A stretch of DNA of 64,000 nucleotides from Nectonema munidae (lineage: Eukaryota > Nematomorpha > Nectonematoida > Nectonematidae), in assembly GCA_030549495.1 (NCBI GenBank), contig JAUIRK010001034.1:682001-746000 (forward strand), written 5' to 3'. The position numbers and the translations under genes are program-made. Shown piece after piece: positions 44,344-56,398 of the stretch. Below the pieces are notes generated by a model that saw only the letters and a list, made by a program, of their open reading frames with translations, was not told the DNA's origin and searched no databases. Numbering within the stretch: the first letter of the stretch is position 1; every line of letters begins with the position of its first letter.

Positions 44344-45154
44344 TAACTAAAATAAAATTAATATCAAAAAATATATTAAACTCTTAACATTTGAACTTAA
44401 CATCTTCTAAAACTTTAACATCTTCGATTCGCAAAGTTGCCAACTCTTAAAAAATTAAAATCACAAAAAACTCTGATTCACCATCATCAAGCAAAGCTCG
44501 GTTTTCGATATTTTATACAAAAAAAAATTAAGACATTTGACAGAAAAGTGTTAAAAATTCCAGTCAAAAAAGAACTAATTCTATTTTGCAATACTTATAT
44601 AATTATATATACAAAATGAGTTTATTGACAAAATTGAAAATTAGAAAAATCCAACAATGTATTTGATTCAATCGTACTTTTTCTAAAATGAAATATTCTT
44701 ACAAATATATTTATTTTGACGAAGATATCTATAAAATTATCAGTAAGAAAATTTTTTTATTTTTTTATTAAACTTTTATTTTAAAACAGTGGGGTAGGGA
44801 GAAATTGGAAGTTGGAAGGGCAGAAGAGGAGTTGGGGGGAGGGGACTAAATTTATATATTCATGTTCATGCCTATATAAAAATCTACCCTTAATCCAAAA
44901 AAGGAAATTGGGGTCAATTAATTTGAAGTTAAAATACCTTGGAAATCAACGCATCTTTTTGCAATTCAAAGACACTTCTTGTAGTTAAAAGGCTAACTTT
45001 TTTTTATATAGACTCATCTTATAGAAGTAAGTTATCTTTTGTTAACACACAGGTTTTTTTCATATGTCTGGTTATTAGATCTAATTCAAAACGTTTAAAG
45101 GCACTCTTATTTCAGCTTCGAACCGAAGATTTTAACAAGGGGAGAGGGGGGTTT
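44344..45154. other. AT-rich spacer between SINE copies
   Basis: No feature recognised. A GGGGTAGGGAGAAATTGGAA to GGGGGGAGGGG stretch lies near 44792-44845. Confidence 0.5.
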
Positions 45155-45331
45155 GTTGGTTGGTTGGAGATATCAAAGCACCCTTCAGCCGTAAGGCTAT
45201 ATGCTCGCATTATGCTTAAGATGGTTAATTACAGTTTTTGTGAATTTGTTTTTAGAGTTGGGAGCCTTGGGGATCAAACCCCTGACCTTCAACTGTTAAG
45301 CTGAGAGGTACACCTTAACAACCATTGAGGC
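45155..45331 (-). mobile_element. tRNA-derived SINE, copy d (best preserved)
   Basis: Minus strand: the head GCCTCAATGGTTGTTAAGGT holds an A box (TGGTTGTTAAGG), followed by CAGCTTAACAGTTGAAGGTC and the B box GGTTTGATCCC within GGGGTTTGATCCCC. An AT-rich body with GGCTGAAGGGTGCTTTGATA ends in a (CCAA)n tail. At about 177 bp it looks full length. A plus-strand open frame at 44939-45304 runs across it and is not a gene. Confidence 0.82.
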
Positions 45332-46435
45332 TCAATGGGGAGGGGGGTATAAAAGTTATTTTTGATTTTAAAAATTTTTGAAAGTAGAGTGGCATTTCTT
45401 TACATTTTAAAGTATTTTTAAGCATCAAATCAAATAATCACTTAAAAAATATAACACGCATATGATTTAAAAATATATATTAAACTGACAGTTTATTATC
45501 AACATTGTTAAATTTAAAATCAATATTCCAATAGAGGATGAGAGAGTAACATACGACTTCGGTGACTTTTGGCAAATGAATTAATTATCTCACCATAATT
45601 GAATTTGATATCTTTGTGCACTTCTAATAAAACTAGCATGTTTATTCTATCCTCTAAAATAGTTGACATTGTGGGAAGTTATAACAAATTTGAGCGCTTA
45701 GTGTCCTTGTTTAACAGAAGGTGTGGATACAGGAATCACAATTATATTGTTAAATATTGAGGCAATATTTGGGAATGTTTTCATTCGTAAACACTTTAGT
45801 GTAACTGAAGTAGAATTTGGTAAATCTTCCGATCGTTTCCACACATTTTTAAAAGAACGAGTTCTTGTCAAAGGGTTTCTGGTTGACGAAATTCGTCTTC
45901 ATATCTTTTGATTAATGATCTCATCTCATTATCATAGTTGAATTCTTCTTTCAAATTTTCCACGAGATTAAAAGAAATTAAATTGAGTGTCATGACAGTA
46001 TTTATTTGAACATATTTGAAGCATTCTTCTTTTTGGATTTTTTGTAAAGACTTCTTCTCCGGTTTGTAAATTTTGCAGTGGTAATGATAAATCTAATTTA
46101 TTTGATGTTTCTGAAAATAAAGAACTTTTAAAATATTGTAATTGTGAGTTAAAAAATATTAATGATAGCAACCATAATGCTTTTGATTTAAAGTTGATTA
46201 TGTGAAGCTTAATACTAATAAAAATAGATCACTATGAGAGAGAGAGAGAGAGAATTTTATTATAAAAAAAGAGAGTTCACAAAAATAATAAAGTGTAGCA
46301 AACAATGTGTATATATGTTAATATTTAAAATATATATTCACATAAAGAACTATATCATCTTTTTCAAGATTATGATTATTATAGGAAAAATTAATAGCCA
46401 AATATGGTCGTGAATTAGATTTTTCCAGTTTAATA
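45332..46435. other. AT-rich intergenic with GA microsatellite
   Basis: A (GA)n run lies at 46235-46253. Short frames at 45723-45911 and 45968-46171 have no known domain. Confidence 0.45.
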
Positions 46436-46655
46436 TATATAGAGTGAGTGAGTGAGTGAGGAAATCTCTAAGCACTTTCTAGCTTTGGCAGGTTGCTAGA
46501 CTTTGGGATTTGATAATTGCGTGGAGTTTAGTTGAAGAAACATTGTAGAGATCTAATATTCTAGGAGAAAATTGTATGTAGTATTTGTGTTCAGTATATA
46601 AAGGATGATAAGAGTATAATTAATTAAGATGTGTGGGTGGGGTAAGATTTGATGT
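46436..46655 (-). mobile_element. LINE 3' UTR fragment with (CTCA)n tail
   Basis: About 85-90% identical by eye to 25985-26200: GAGGAAATCTCTAAGCACTT, TTGAAGAAACATTGT and GTATTTGTGTTC-GTATATAAA occur in both. On the minus strand it ends in five CTCA/ACTC units at 46442-46461, the 3' tail. A severely 5'-truncated copy of the LINE in DUOXA intron 4. Confidence 0.75.
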
Positions 46656-46759
46656 TACAAATTAACAATAATTAATAATTTATAATTAATATTTTAAATT
46701 AATTTTAATTATTAATTAAAATAATAATAACTTTTATAATTAATGTATAATTGGATGAA

Positions 46760-47085
46760 GGGTATTGCTAAAATATGGGCAGCAATAGGCAGCAATGGGT
46801 AGCAATAGGCAGCACTAAAAATAACAAAAAAACACACTGATACAAAGTTTTTTTTAAGTTTTATCATATATACAAGGTAGTTTATCCATAAAAAATCAAG
46901 TTTAAATTTAATTAATAAATATTTATCTTTGTTTGACAATTTTTTTTTTTCTTAAAATTCTTTCTGCTCTATTTTTTATGTAATGTTCTAATTGGTTTAC
47001 CGGTTAGTTTAAAAAGTTCTGCACTTTTATTCCTTAAATCACTATCTGAATTAATAGTTTTCAAACATTTTACGTAATTTTTTTT
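46760..47085 (+). repeat. Left terminal inverted repeat
   Basis: Matches the reverse complement of 51570-51850, for example GCACTAAAAATAACAAAAAA, CTGATACAAA, TTTATCCATAAAAAATCA and TCTGCTCTATTTTTT. Inside it, at 46776-46812, the word GGCAGCAATA is repeated about four times where the right repeat has one, i.e. a small local expansion. Confidence 0.85.
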
Positions 47086-47475
47086 AATTCTATTTATTTT
47101 TATTAATTCATGTTATTTTGACGTCTGTAACTTTAATTTCAAATCTATAAAAAAATTCTTTATCAATTTTTAAAAAATTTTGTTACTAATTATGAAATTT
47201 CTAACCTTTGGTTTTTTATATCAATGAATTTTTTCAAAATAAAAAATATAACTTTGTAAATTTGTAAACATTTTACTTTTAATTTACAATAAATTATAAG
47301 AACAAGAATATAACACACTGAATTTTTTGTTTTTTATTAAGTTTTCGTTTGTATATTTTTAATTATGTACCCATGTATAAACTTGGTATTTTATGATTTA
47401 AAAAAATAGATACATATTTATAATTGAGTATTCTCTAATCATTCTTTTAATCCATGTCATATCTCTTGCGAGCAA

Positions 47476-48613
47476 TTGAGTTTTTGTGTAGTCGTTCATA
47501 TTTTATGTTCTAAATGTGAAAGGTTTTATCATTTTTCCTGTCAAAGTATGAATGGCTTTGAAGCATATTTTTTTATTACTACAAATTTTTTTTGTACGAT
47601 GTGTTTTCCTACTTATGATTACGATTATTTTACTAGTTCTCTCAGAAGATTGTCTTTTATTAGTGATTTTTACTTAAAATTGGATTTTTTGAATGATATT
47701 TTTTTAAGAAAAGAAGATACCTCAATGATTAAAAAATATGGTATCATAGAGAATTATTCTCACTGTATTATTGATGAGACTTCTTCGTTTATCTACGATT
47801 CATATTCTGATGTACCTCTCCTTATAACAGGTGATGGTAATTGTCTGTTCAATGGGTTATCCTTATTATTAGTAGGAAATGAGTCTCTTTCATGTGAAAT
47901 CAGATTTAAAACTGCTCTTGAATTAAACCTTTTTAAAGATTTTTATTTAAAAAAAAGGTCAAGAGACAGAAATATGGAAAGTTTCTACAGATATTGATGA
48001 AGAATGTAAAAAAGTTTGTATAGATAAAAACTGGTCATCAGTTTATTCTTTAATGGCTGCTGAAACTGTTATTGGTGTGCCTATAAGTTCTATTTATCCA
48101 AATGTGAATGGGGATTCGGATTATTGCATAAATATTTTAAACAAAATCTTTGAACCTAGAACTAAGTCTTGTAATAATATTTTAGAAATTCTTTGGACAA
48201 ATACATCTCAAATGTTTAAATATTTTGTTCCTAATCATTTTGTGCCACTTGTATTGAATTATAAAGAAAATTCTCATTTAAATAACACTACGAGTTTTTG
48301 TGATTCTAGCAAAAAACGTTCTGAAATAAAAACTTTGTCCGAAAAAGAAGAAACTAATGGAAAAAATAAGATTCAAGCTTTTATGGACCCAGAAAAAATC
48401 TGTAAACTTTTATTAATTTGTGTTAACCCCTTGGATTGTGTTAGAATTTCACAGAAAAAAACCGAAATAATTAACAAAAATCAAAATATATTGGGATCGT
48501 TTTTAACTAATACGCTGAAGATGAGAAAAAAAGTTTACTTAAAAAGTTATTGTCAAAAAATAAAACAGAATTTAGAAAAAAATTTGAAATTTCACAGGAT
48601 GGAGCTTACGTAA
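47476..48613 (+). CDS. PHD-like finger plus OTU-type cysteine protease gene (broken, element-borne)
   Basis: Two open segments, 47476-47997 and 48053-48613, belong to one gene. Near the start is a zinc-finger pattern CSKCERFYHFSC followed by CTMC, i.e. C-x2-C-x4-H-x2-C ... C-x2-C as in PHD fingers. Later in the first segment is GDGNCLFNGLSLLL, the catalytic-Cys box of OTU deubiquitinases. In the second segment is NHFVPLV, the family's catalytic-His box, and then a Lys-rich tail. OTU enzymes cleave ubiquitin chains; several mobile elements and viruses carry one, with unclear purpose. The gene looks broken at about two places. The host-gene alternative is unlikely because of the flanking inverted repeats. 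Confidence 0.72.
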
Positions 48614-48660
48614 CTCTAAGAAGAGATAATGTTGCAAAGAAGCCCGGACATAAAAAAGTA

Positions 48661-50413
48661 TGATTTTTTTTTAAATTAGCTCTACTTTTGTTTTTTTTAT
48701 TAGGCACAAGAAAAAAAGTGTTGCCTGAAACGTCTCCCAAAATCAAGATCAAAAATATCTTCAATTTTTTTTTAATAAAGTTTTTATTCTTACTTTGCTT
48801 AATAAATTATTTAAAAATAAATAATTCTCAGAAAAAGTTGTAAAACTTTTCTGATAGAACTAGCTTTTGACTTAAAAACCTTGAGTTCTTTGCTATTAAC
48901 CCTATTAATTAAGGTGGAGGAAAAAGGGGATTTTAGTTGAAATTTCACATATAATCACAAAAAAATTTGGGTTTTTATAATAAAATCAGTTTCTATCAAA
49001 AATTGTTTTGAAATTTTATACCAACTTTTATATTTAGCAATCTTTTTTTACTAATATGTTGTAACTCTTTCACACAAAATAATTACATTTTTATATCTAT
49101 TTTACGGAATCATTTAAGCTTAAAATTTCATTTTCGAGTTGAGCTGTCTAAAATTCATCAAAGTTTGACAAATTTGATTGATTTTCATAAAAAATAAATA
49201 TATTCGAATTCACTATCAAAAGTTTAGTAGGAAAAATTTCAGTTATTGTAGAAATAGAAGGGGATGGAAATAGCACATCAGTAAAAGGAATTAAAGTATT
49301 AAGTTTGAAGCTCTCTTCTATCAATTCAAATGTTTATACTTCTAAATATATCTTAACTTACTATCAAGTGTTAGAAATTTTAAATTATTTAGTAAAAATT
49401 ATAATTTAAAAAAGATTAAAGAAAGTTTGTACTTTACTTTAAGTAACTTTTGCTAATATAAAATAGATTCAAAAATAATACGTAAAATAAAATGCAGAAA
49501 AATCCGAATTGGTAATAAATCGCTGTAACATTCTATTTAATTTTGACCGCAAGGTACACACATACAAACAAGCAACCTTGTACATTGTTTAATGTAGGCA
49601 TTTATACATTCATCTACACAGATATATATATAAACAATATTCCTTTTCCATTTTTACCTTTTTTCTGCATCAAATCTACTGCTTCGTGCTCTCAAAATGG
49701 GAAAAGACTTTTTGGATTGGAGCTTCTTCAATGTAAGGCTATCGATGAGCCAGAAGATGACCTGAAAAGCTAGATCCAAAAGTCCTATATTTCTTTATAA
49801 ATAAAACTTACACCTTATGCTCACTTTCTGCGTAATAAACACTATCTCAAACGTAGAAAGAAAATAAATGTTAGAAATTTAAAAAAAAAGTTTTTTATTG
49901 TAATTATGAAAATAAATTTTTTTTATAATTTAATAAATTTGTAGTAAAATAAAAAAAAGGGAGTAAAAAGTGCGCAGAAATTGAAGCTGATACGAAGAGC
50001 AGCTTCACGAGTCAGGAATGAAAACAGCAAATAAATCTCAGAAAAATTTCAAGTAAATGCCAATATCTCTAAAAATCTTCAGCAAAAAATGAAAGTCAAA
50101 ACTTTGGCTGACCTAAATAAACGAAGAAAAAGCAAAAATTATGTCGGGGAAAAAATTCTCAAAAAAATACATGTATATTGGTATAAATATATATAATTTT
50201 AAAAAATGAAATTTGCATACTTTTTTCAAATAGCAGGAGTATCCTCATTTTTAATAAACTCAACAGCTCGATTTTACTTTTATAATTCTCGAATAAAAAA
50301 TCACTAAATGAAAATGTAGTTACAGCATAACATTTATAGAAAAAGGCTTATTTAAGTTGTATCTAATAGAGAAATAATGTTGCATGTAATAGACGAATAT
50401 AAAATGTTAAAAG
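48661..50413. other. Element interior without recognised gene
   Basis: Very AT-rich. An open frame at 49543-49773 has no known domain. Nothing transposase-like on either strand. Confidence 0.45.
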
Positions 50414-50500
50414 TGGTGGTGTGGTATTTTCATCGATAAGGCACTAAGTACTGCTGATATCGAGATATGAACTTTTGAAAGAGTCTGGATTCGAAACCTC
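50414..50500 (+). mobile_element. tRNA-Ser-like SINE head inside the element
   Basis: TGGTATTTTCATCGATAAGG resembles the A-box region of tRNA-Ser/Leu, TACTGCTGATA resembles a Ser(GCT) anticodon loop, and GGATTCGAAACC is a good B box; the spacing allows a long variable arm. Stem pairing is poor, so this is a SINE head or tRNA relic rather than a tRNA gene. A weaker tRNA-like stretch lies at about 51079-51140 (ends AGGTTTGATTTC). Confidence 0.42.
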
Positions 50501-51569
50501 TTCGAAAAAAACTTGATCTTTCTAGAAATTTTTTTTAAAATAATTGGGGTTAGTAAATGTGATGAATGAAGTGAAATGATGAAAGGTTAAAATCCCAGAA
50601 TAAATTTTAAAAACAAAATAATAATAAATTAGATGAATAATAAAAAAATAAGTAAATATATACAATAAATTGAAGTTATCCATAATATTGATGTAGACTG
50701 CTATCCAGCCAAGTCATTTTTAATAAGTAAATATATATAAGATTGAATTGAGATAACTATAATATTAACCCATTTATACTAAGCTGTAAAAATATACTTT
50801 TCTACTTTAAGTAAATTTATGAAAAATATTGAATTTTTAGGGTAAAAATAGAATATATATTAATTTTATATTTTTAAAATGCTATAATTTTTTATCAGAA
50901 TTAGTTTTTGCTGGAAAATTTAACAAAAAAAGAACTTGAAACCAATTTCCAACTTGATTTGCATAATTATAAATAATTAAAAGTATTTAATTAAATGGAA
51001 TTTCAACATCTTGTTAAATAAAAAGATTGATGAAAAAAATCAAAATAAGATTTGAAATTCTACTAACGTAATAAGTAGGAAGGCATGACAGCTTAGCTTG
51101 AGATGAGAAACTCGCTACAGAAAGCTTTAGGTTTGATTTCTCATTAAACAAAATTCATATTAGTTTGACATAAGGGAAAATTCAGAGCTTCGCAAATGAT
51201 AAAAATTCATGTTCAGATTCCATCAGCTACATTGAAAACAATTTAATTAAAGTGTAGGGCTAAAATTTTTAAAACTAAAAAAATAAATTAACCTTTACCT
51301 CTGAAATGAAGTTAACATAACAAAAAAATAATAAATTATTAAACTTTGAGAAGGAATTTTAAAAATAATTAAATATTTTAATTAATAGAAAACTTACATT
51401 TTTTTATGAAAAACAGTGAAAAGAGAAAATACACATTATTTTTTTATGTATAAAAGACGTATACATACGTCATATTGTATGTTATTATAAACAGTTGAGG
51501 ACAAGGCATCGCGTTTTTATGGAAGAAAAGGCCTTGCAATAAAAAAGATGCAAAATATTATACACAATA

Positions 51570-51850
51570 TTTTTTATTTTTACTAAATCCTTGAAAACTA
51601 CCAATTTAAACAAGTCATTCAAAGAATAAATGTACAGCACTTTTTAAATAACCGGTAAAAAAATTTGAATACATAAAAAAATAGAGCAGAAGAAAGTTTA
51701 AGAAAAACAAAAAAAATTAATATTTATGAATTTTATTTAAACATGATTTTTTATGGATAAATTACATTGTATATATGATACAACTTAAAAATTTTTTGTA
51801 TCAGTGTTTTTTTTGTTATTTTTAGTGCTGCCCATATTTTAGCAATACCC
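51570..51850 (-). repeat. Right terminal inverted repeat
   Basis: Reverse complement of the left repeat; ends AGCAATACCC at 51841-51850. The satellite array begins within a few bases of this end. Confidence 0.85.
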
Positions 51851-51852
51851 CA

Positions 51853-54800
51853 AACAGAAGGCACTCAAACACAGGCAGGCACAAATATGGGGCACTCAAG
51901 CACACATAGACACAAACAGGGAGCACTCAAACCACAGGAGGCACTCAAACAGAGGCAAGCACAAAAATGGGGCACTATAATACAGTCAGACACAAACAAG
52001 GAGCACTCAAACACAGGAAGGCTCAAACAGGGAGCACTCAAACACAGGAAGGGTCAAACAGGGAGCACTCAAATACAGGCAGGCACAAACAGGGTTGACT
52101 TAAACACAGGCAGGCGCAAAAAGGGAGCACTTTAACACAGGCAAGCACCAACAGGGGCATTCAAAAACAAGCAGGCATAAACAGGAGGCACTCAAACATG
52201 GGGCCCTATAACACAAGCAGACACAAACAAGGAGCACTCAAACACAGGCAGGCTCAAAAAGGGAGCACTCAAACACAGGCAGGCACTAATAGGGAGGACC
52301 TGGCACAAACAGGGAACACTTAAACACATGCAAGCTCAAACAGGGAGCACTTAAACAGATTCAGGCACAAAAAAGTGAGCACTTTAACACAGGCAAGCAT
52401 CAACAGAGGGCACTCAAACACAGGAAGGCACAAACAGGAAGCACATACATGCAAAAACAGGGAGCACTCAAACATAGGCAGGAACAAACGACGAACACTC
52501 AATCAAAAGGAAGCACCCAATCACGGTCAGGCACAAACAAGGAGCACTTAAACACAGGTAGGACTTAAACAATAAGCAGGCAGAAACAGGTAGCACTTAA
52601 ACACATGCAGGAACTCAAATATGGAGAACCCAACATACGCAAGCACAAACAAGGTGGAATTAAACACAGGCAGGCACAGCGAACACTTAGACACAAGCAG
52701 GCGCAAACAGGTAACACTCAAACGCAGGCAGTTACAAACAGAGAGCACTCAAACACAGGCAGGAACAAACAACGAGCACTCTATCAACAGGGAGCACTCA
52801 AACACAGGCAGGCACAAACAAGGAGCACTTAAACAAAGGTAGGACTTAAACAATAGTCAAGTAGAAACAAGGAGTACTTAAACACAGGCAGACACTCAAA
52901 CATGGTGAACCCAACACACACAGACACAAATAGGGTTGACTTAAACACAGGCAGGCACAAACAGGGAGCACTTAAGCAGAGACAGGCACAAAAAGTGAGC
53001 ACTTTAACACAGGCAGGAACAAACAACGAGAACTCTATCAACAGGGAACACCCAAACACAGGCAGGCATAAACAAGTAGCACTTAAACACATGTAGGACT
53101 TAAACAATAGTCAAGCAGAAACAAGGAGCACTTAAACAAAGGCAGGCACTCAAACAGGGAGAACCCAACACACGCAGGCACAAATAGGGTTAACTTAAAC
53201 ACAGGCAGGCACAAACAGGGAGCACTTAAACAGATTCAGGCTCAAAATGTGAGTACTTTAACACAGGCAAAGACTAACATGGGGCATTCAAACACAAGAA
53301 GGCATAAACAGGGGGCACTCAAACATGGGGCACTATAACACAGGCAAACACAAACAAGGAGCACTCAAACACAGGCAGGCTCAAAAAGGGAGCACTCAAA
53401 CACAGGTAGGCACAAACAGGGTGGACTTAAACACAGGCTGGCACAAACAGGGAACAGTTTAACACAGGCAAGCAGCAAAAGAGGGCACTCAAACACAGCA
53501 AGCACGCAAAAACAGGGAGCACTCAAACAAAGGCAGGAACAAACGACGAGCACTCAATCAACAAGGAGCACCCTAACAAGGTCAGGCACAAATAAGAGGT
53601 ACTTAAACACAGGTAGGACATAAACAATAAGCAAGAAGAAACAGGGACCACTTAAACACAGGCAGGCACTCAAATAGGGAGAACCAAACATACGCAAGCA
53701 CAAAGAAGGTGGAATTAAACACAGGCAGGCACAAACAACGAGCACTTATACATAGTCAGGCGCAAACAGCTAACACTCAAACACAGGCAGTTACAAACAG
53801 AGAGCACTCAAACACAGGCATTAACAAACAACGAGCACTAAATCAACAGGGAGCATCCAAACACAGTCAGACACAAACAACGAGGGCAAGGAGAAATGGG
53901 AGCACTTAAACACAGGCAGGCACTCAAACACAGCGAGCACACGACACAGGCAGGCACATACAGGGTTGAATTAACCACATCCAAGCACTTAAACAGATTT
54001 AAGCACAAAAAGGGAACACTTAAACACAGGCAAGTACCAACAGAGGGCACTCAAACACACACAGGCAAAATAGGGAGCACTCAAACACAGTCAAAATAGG
54101 GAGCATTCAAACACAGGCAGGAACAAACAACGAGCACTCTATCAACAGGGAGCACTCAAACACATGCAGGCACAAACAAGGAGCACTTAAACACAGGCAG
54201 GACTTAAACAATAGTCAAGCAGAAACAAGGAGCACTTAAACACAGGCAGACATTCAAACATGGAGAACCCAACACACACAGACACAAATAGGGTTGACTT
54301 AAACACAGGCAGGCACAAACAGGGAGCACTTAAGCAGAGACAGGCACAAAAAGAGAGCACTTTAACACAGGCAGGAACAAACAACGAGAACTCTATCAAC
54401 AGGAAACACCCAAACACAAGCAGGCACAAACAAGTAGCACTTAAACACAGGTAGGACTTAAACAAAAGTCAAGCAGAAACAAGAAGCACTTAAACAAAGG
54501 CAGGCACTCAAACAGGGAGAACCCAACACACGCAGGCACAAATAAGGTTAACTTAAATACAGGCAGGCACAAACAGGGAGCACTTAAACAGATTCAGGCA
54601 GAAAAAGAGAGCAATTTAAAACAGGTAAACACTTACAGGTGCCACTAAAACTCAGGAAAGCACAAACAAGGAGAACACAAACACAGGCAGGCACAAACAG
54701 AAGGCACTCAAACAACAGGAGGCACTCAAACAGAGGCAGGCATAAACATGGGGCACTATAACACAGGCAGACACAAACAAGGAGCACTCAAACACAGGCA

Positions 54801-56398
54801 GGCTCAAAAAGGGAGCACTCAAATACAGGTAGGCACAAACAGGGTGGACTTAAACACAGGCTGGCACAAACAGCGAGCACTTAGACACAGACAGGCGCAA
54901 ACAGGTAATACTCAAACGTAGGCAGTTACAAACAGAGAGCACTCAAACACAGGCATTAACAAACAACGAGCACTAAATCAACAGGGAGCATCCAAACACA
55001 TTCAGACAAAAACAACGAGGGCAAAGAGAAAAGGGAGCACTTAAACACAGGCAGACACTCAAACACAGCAAACAGCCGAAACAGGCAGGCACAATCAGGG
55101 TTGACTTAACCATATGCAAGCACTTAAACAGATTTAGGCACAAAAAGGGAACACTTAAACACAGGCAAGTACCAACAGAGCGCACTCAAACACACACAGG
55201 CAAAATAGGGAGCACTCAAACACATGCAGGAACAAACAACGAGCACTCTATCAACAGGGAGCACTCAAACACAGGCAGGCACATACAAGGAGCACTTAAA
55301 CACAGGTAGGACTTAAACAATAGTCAAGCAGAAACAAGGAGCACTTAAACACAGGCAGGCACTCAAACAGGGAGAACCCAACACACGCAGGTACAAACAG
55401 AGTGGACTTAAACACAGACAGGCACAAACAGGGAGCAATTAAACAGATTCAGGCTGAAAAAGCGAGTACTTTAACACAGTCAAGCACCAACAAGGGGCAT
55501 TCAAACACAAGAAGGCACAAGCAGGGAAAAACAAGAGGCACTCAAATATGGGGCACTATAACACAGGCAGACACAAATAGGGAGCACTCAAACACAGGCA
55601 GGCAAAAACAGGGAGCACTTAAACAGATTCAGGCACAATAAGGGAGCACTTTAACACAGGCAAGCACCAACAGAGGCCACTCAAACACAGGAAGGCACAA
55701 ACAGGAAGCACATACAGGCAAAAACAGGTGGCACTCAAACACAGGCAGGAATAGATGACGAGCACTCAATCAACAGGGATCACCCAAACACGGTTAGGCA
55801 CAAACAATCAGCACTTAAACACAGGTAGGACTTAAACAATAAGCAAGCAGAAACAGGGAGCACTTAAACACAGGCAAGCTCAAACACGGAGAACCCAACA
55901 TACGCAAGCACAAACAAGGTAGAATTAAACACAGGCAGGCACAAACAGGTAGCACTTAAACAGAGACAGGCACAAAAAGGGACCACTTTAACACAAGTAA
56001 GCACCAACAGGGGGCATTCAAACACAGGAAGGCAAAAACACGAGGCACTCAAACATGGGGCACTATAACACAGGCAAACACAAACAAGTAGCACTCAAAC
56101 ACAGGTAGGCTCAAACAGGGAGCACACATAGGGAAAACTTAAACACAGTGAGGCACAAACAAGGGAAACTTAAACACATGCAAGCATAAACAGGGAGCAC
56201 TTAAATAGATTCAGGCACAAAAAGGGAACACTTTAACACAGACAAGCACCAACAGAGGGCACTCAAACATAGGAAGGCACAAACAGGGAACACCCAAAAA
56301 CAGGAAGGCATAAACAAGGAGAACTTAAGCACAGGTAGGACTTAAATAATAGGCAAGCAGAAACAGGGAGCACTAAACACAGGCAGGCACAGTCAGAG
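51853..56398 (+). repeat. 31-bp minisatellite array, left block
   Basis: Head-to-tail units of about 31 bp, consensus GGGAGCACTCAAACACAGGC followed by AGGCACAAACA, with many variants (CACTTAAACACAGG, TTAAACAGATTCAGGCAC, ACAACGAGCACT-ATCAACAG, GTAGGACTTAAACAATAGTC). The plus strand has only about one T per unit and GC is near 50%, in contrast to the roughly 70% AT surroundings. Since 31 is not a multiple of three, all three plus frames run through the same unit and are often open, giving many spurious short frames (REHSNTGRHKQ, GALKHRQAQT and, on the minus strand, CLCLPVFECSLF). No start codon lies in the unit. Confidence 0.95.

Larger units (their letters stand above)
46760..51850 (+). mobile_element. 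5.1-kb element with long TIRs carrying a PHD/OTU gene
   Basis: Bounded by inverted repeats of about 0.3 kb that begin GGGTATTGCTAAAATATGGG. The gene region lies in the left third (47.4-48.7 kb); the remaining 2.9 kb has no long frame. I see no transposase, integrase, polymerase or capsid gene, so the class is open: a Mutator-like DNA transposon (long TIRs, GGG ends) is my first guess, a larger virus-like element that lost its core the alternative. It is broken, with about two frame breaks in the gene. No target-site duplicate is visible. Old enough for the TIRs to differ at perhaps 15-20% of sites. Confidence 0.75.

Noticed and set aside
44939-45304. 121-residue plus-strand open frame
   Set aside because: Half of it is the antisense of a SINE copy and the rest is AT-rich; no domain.
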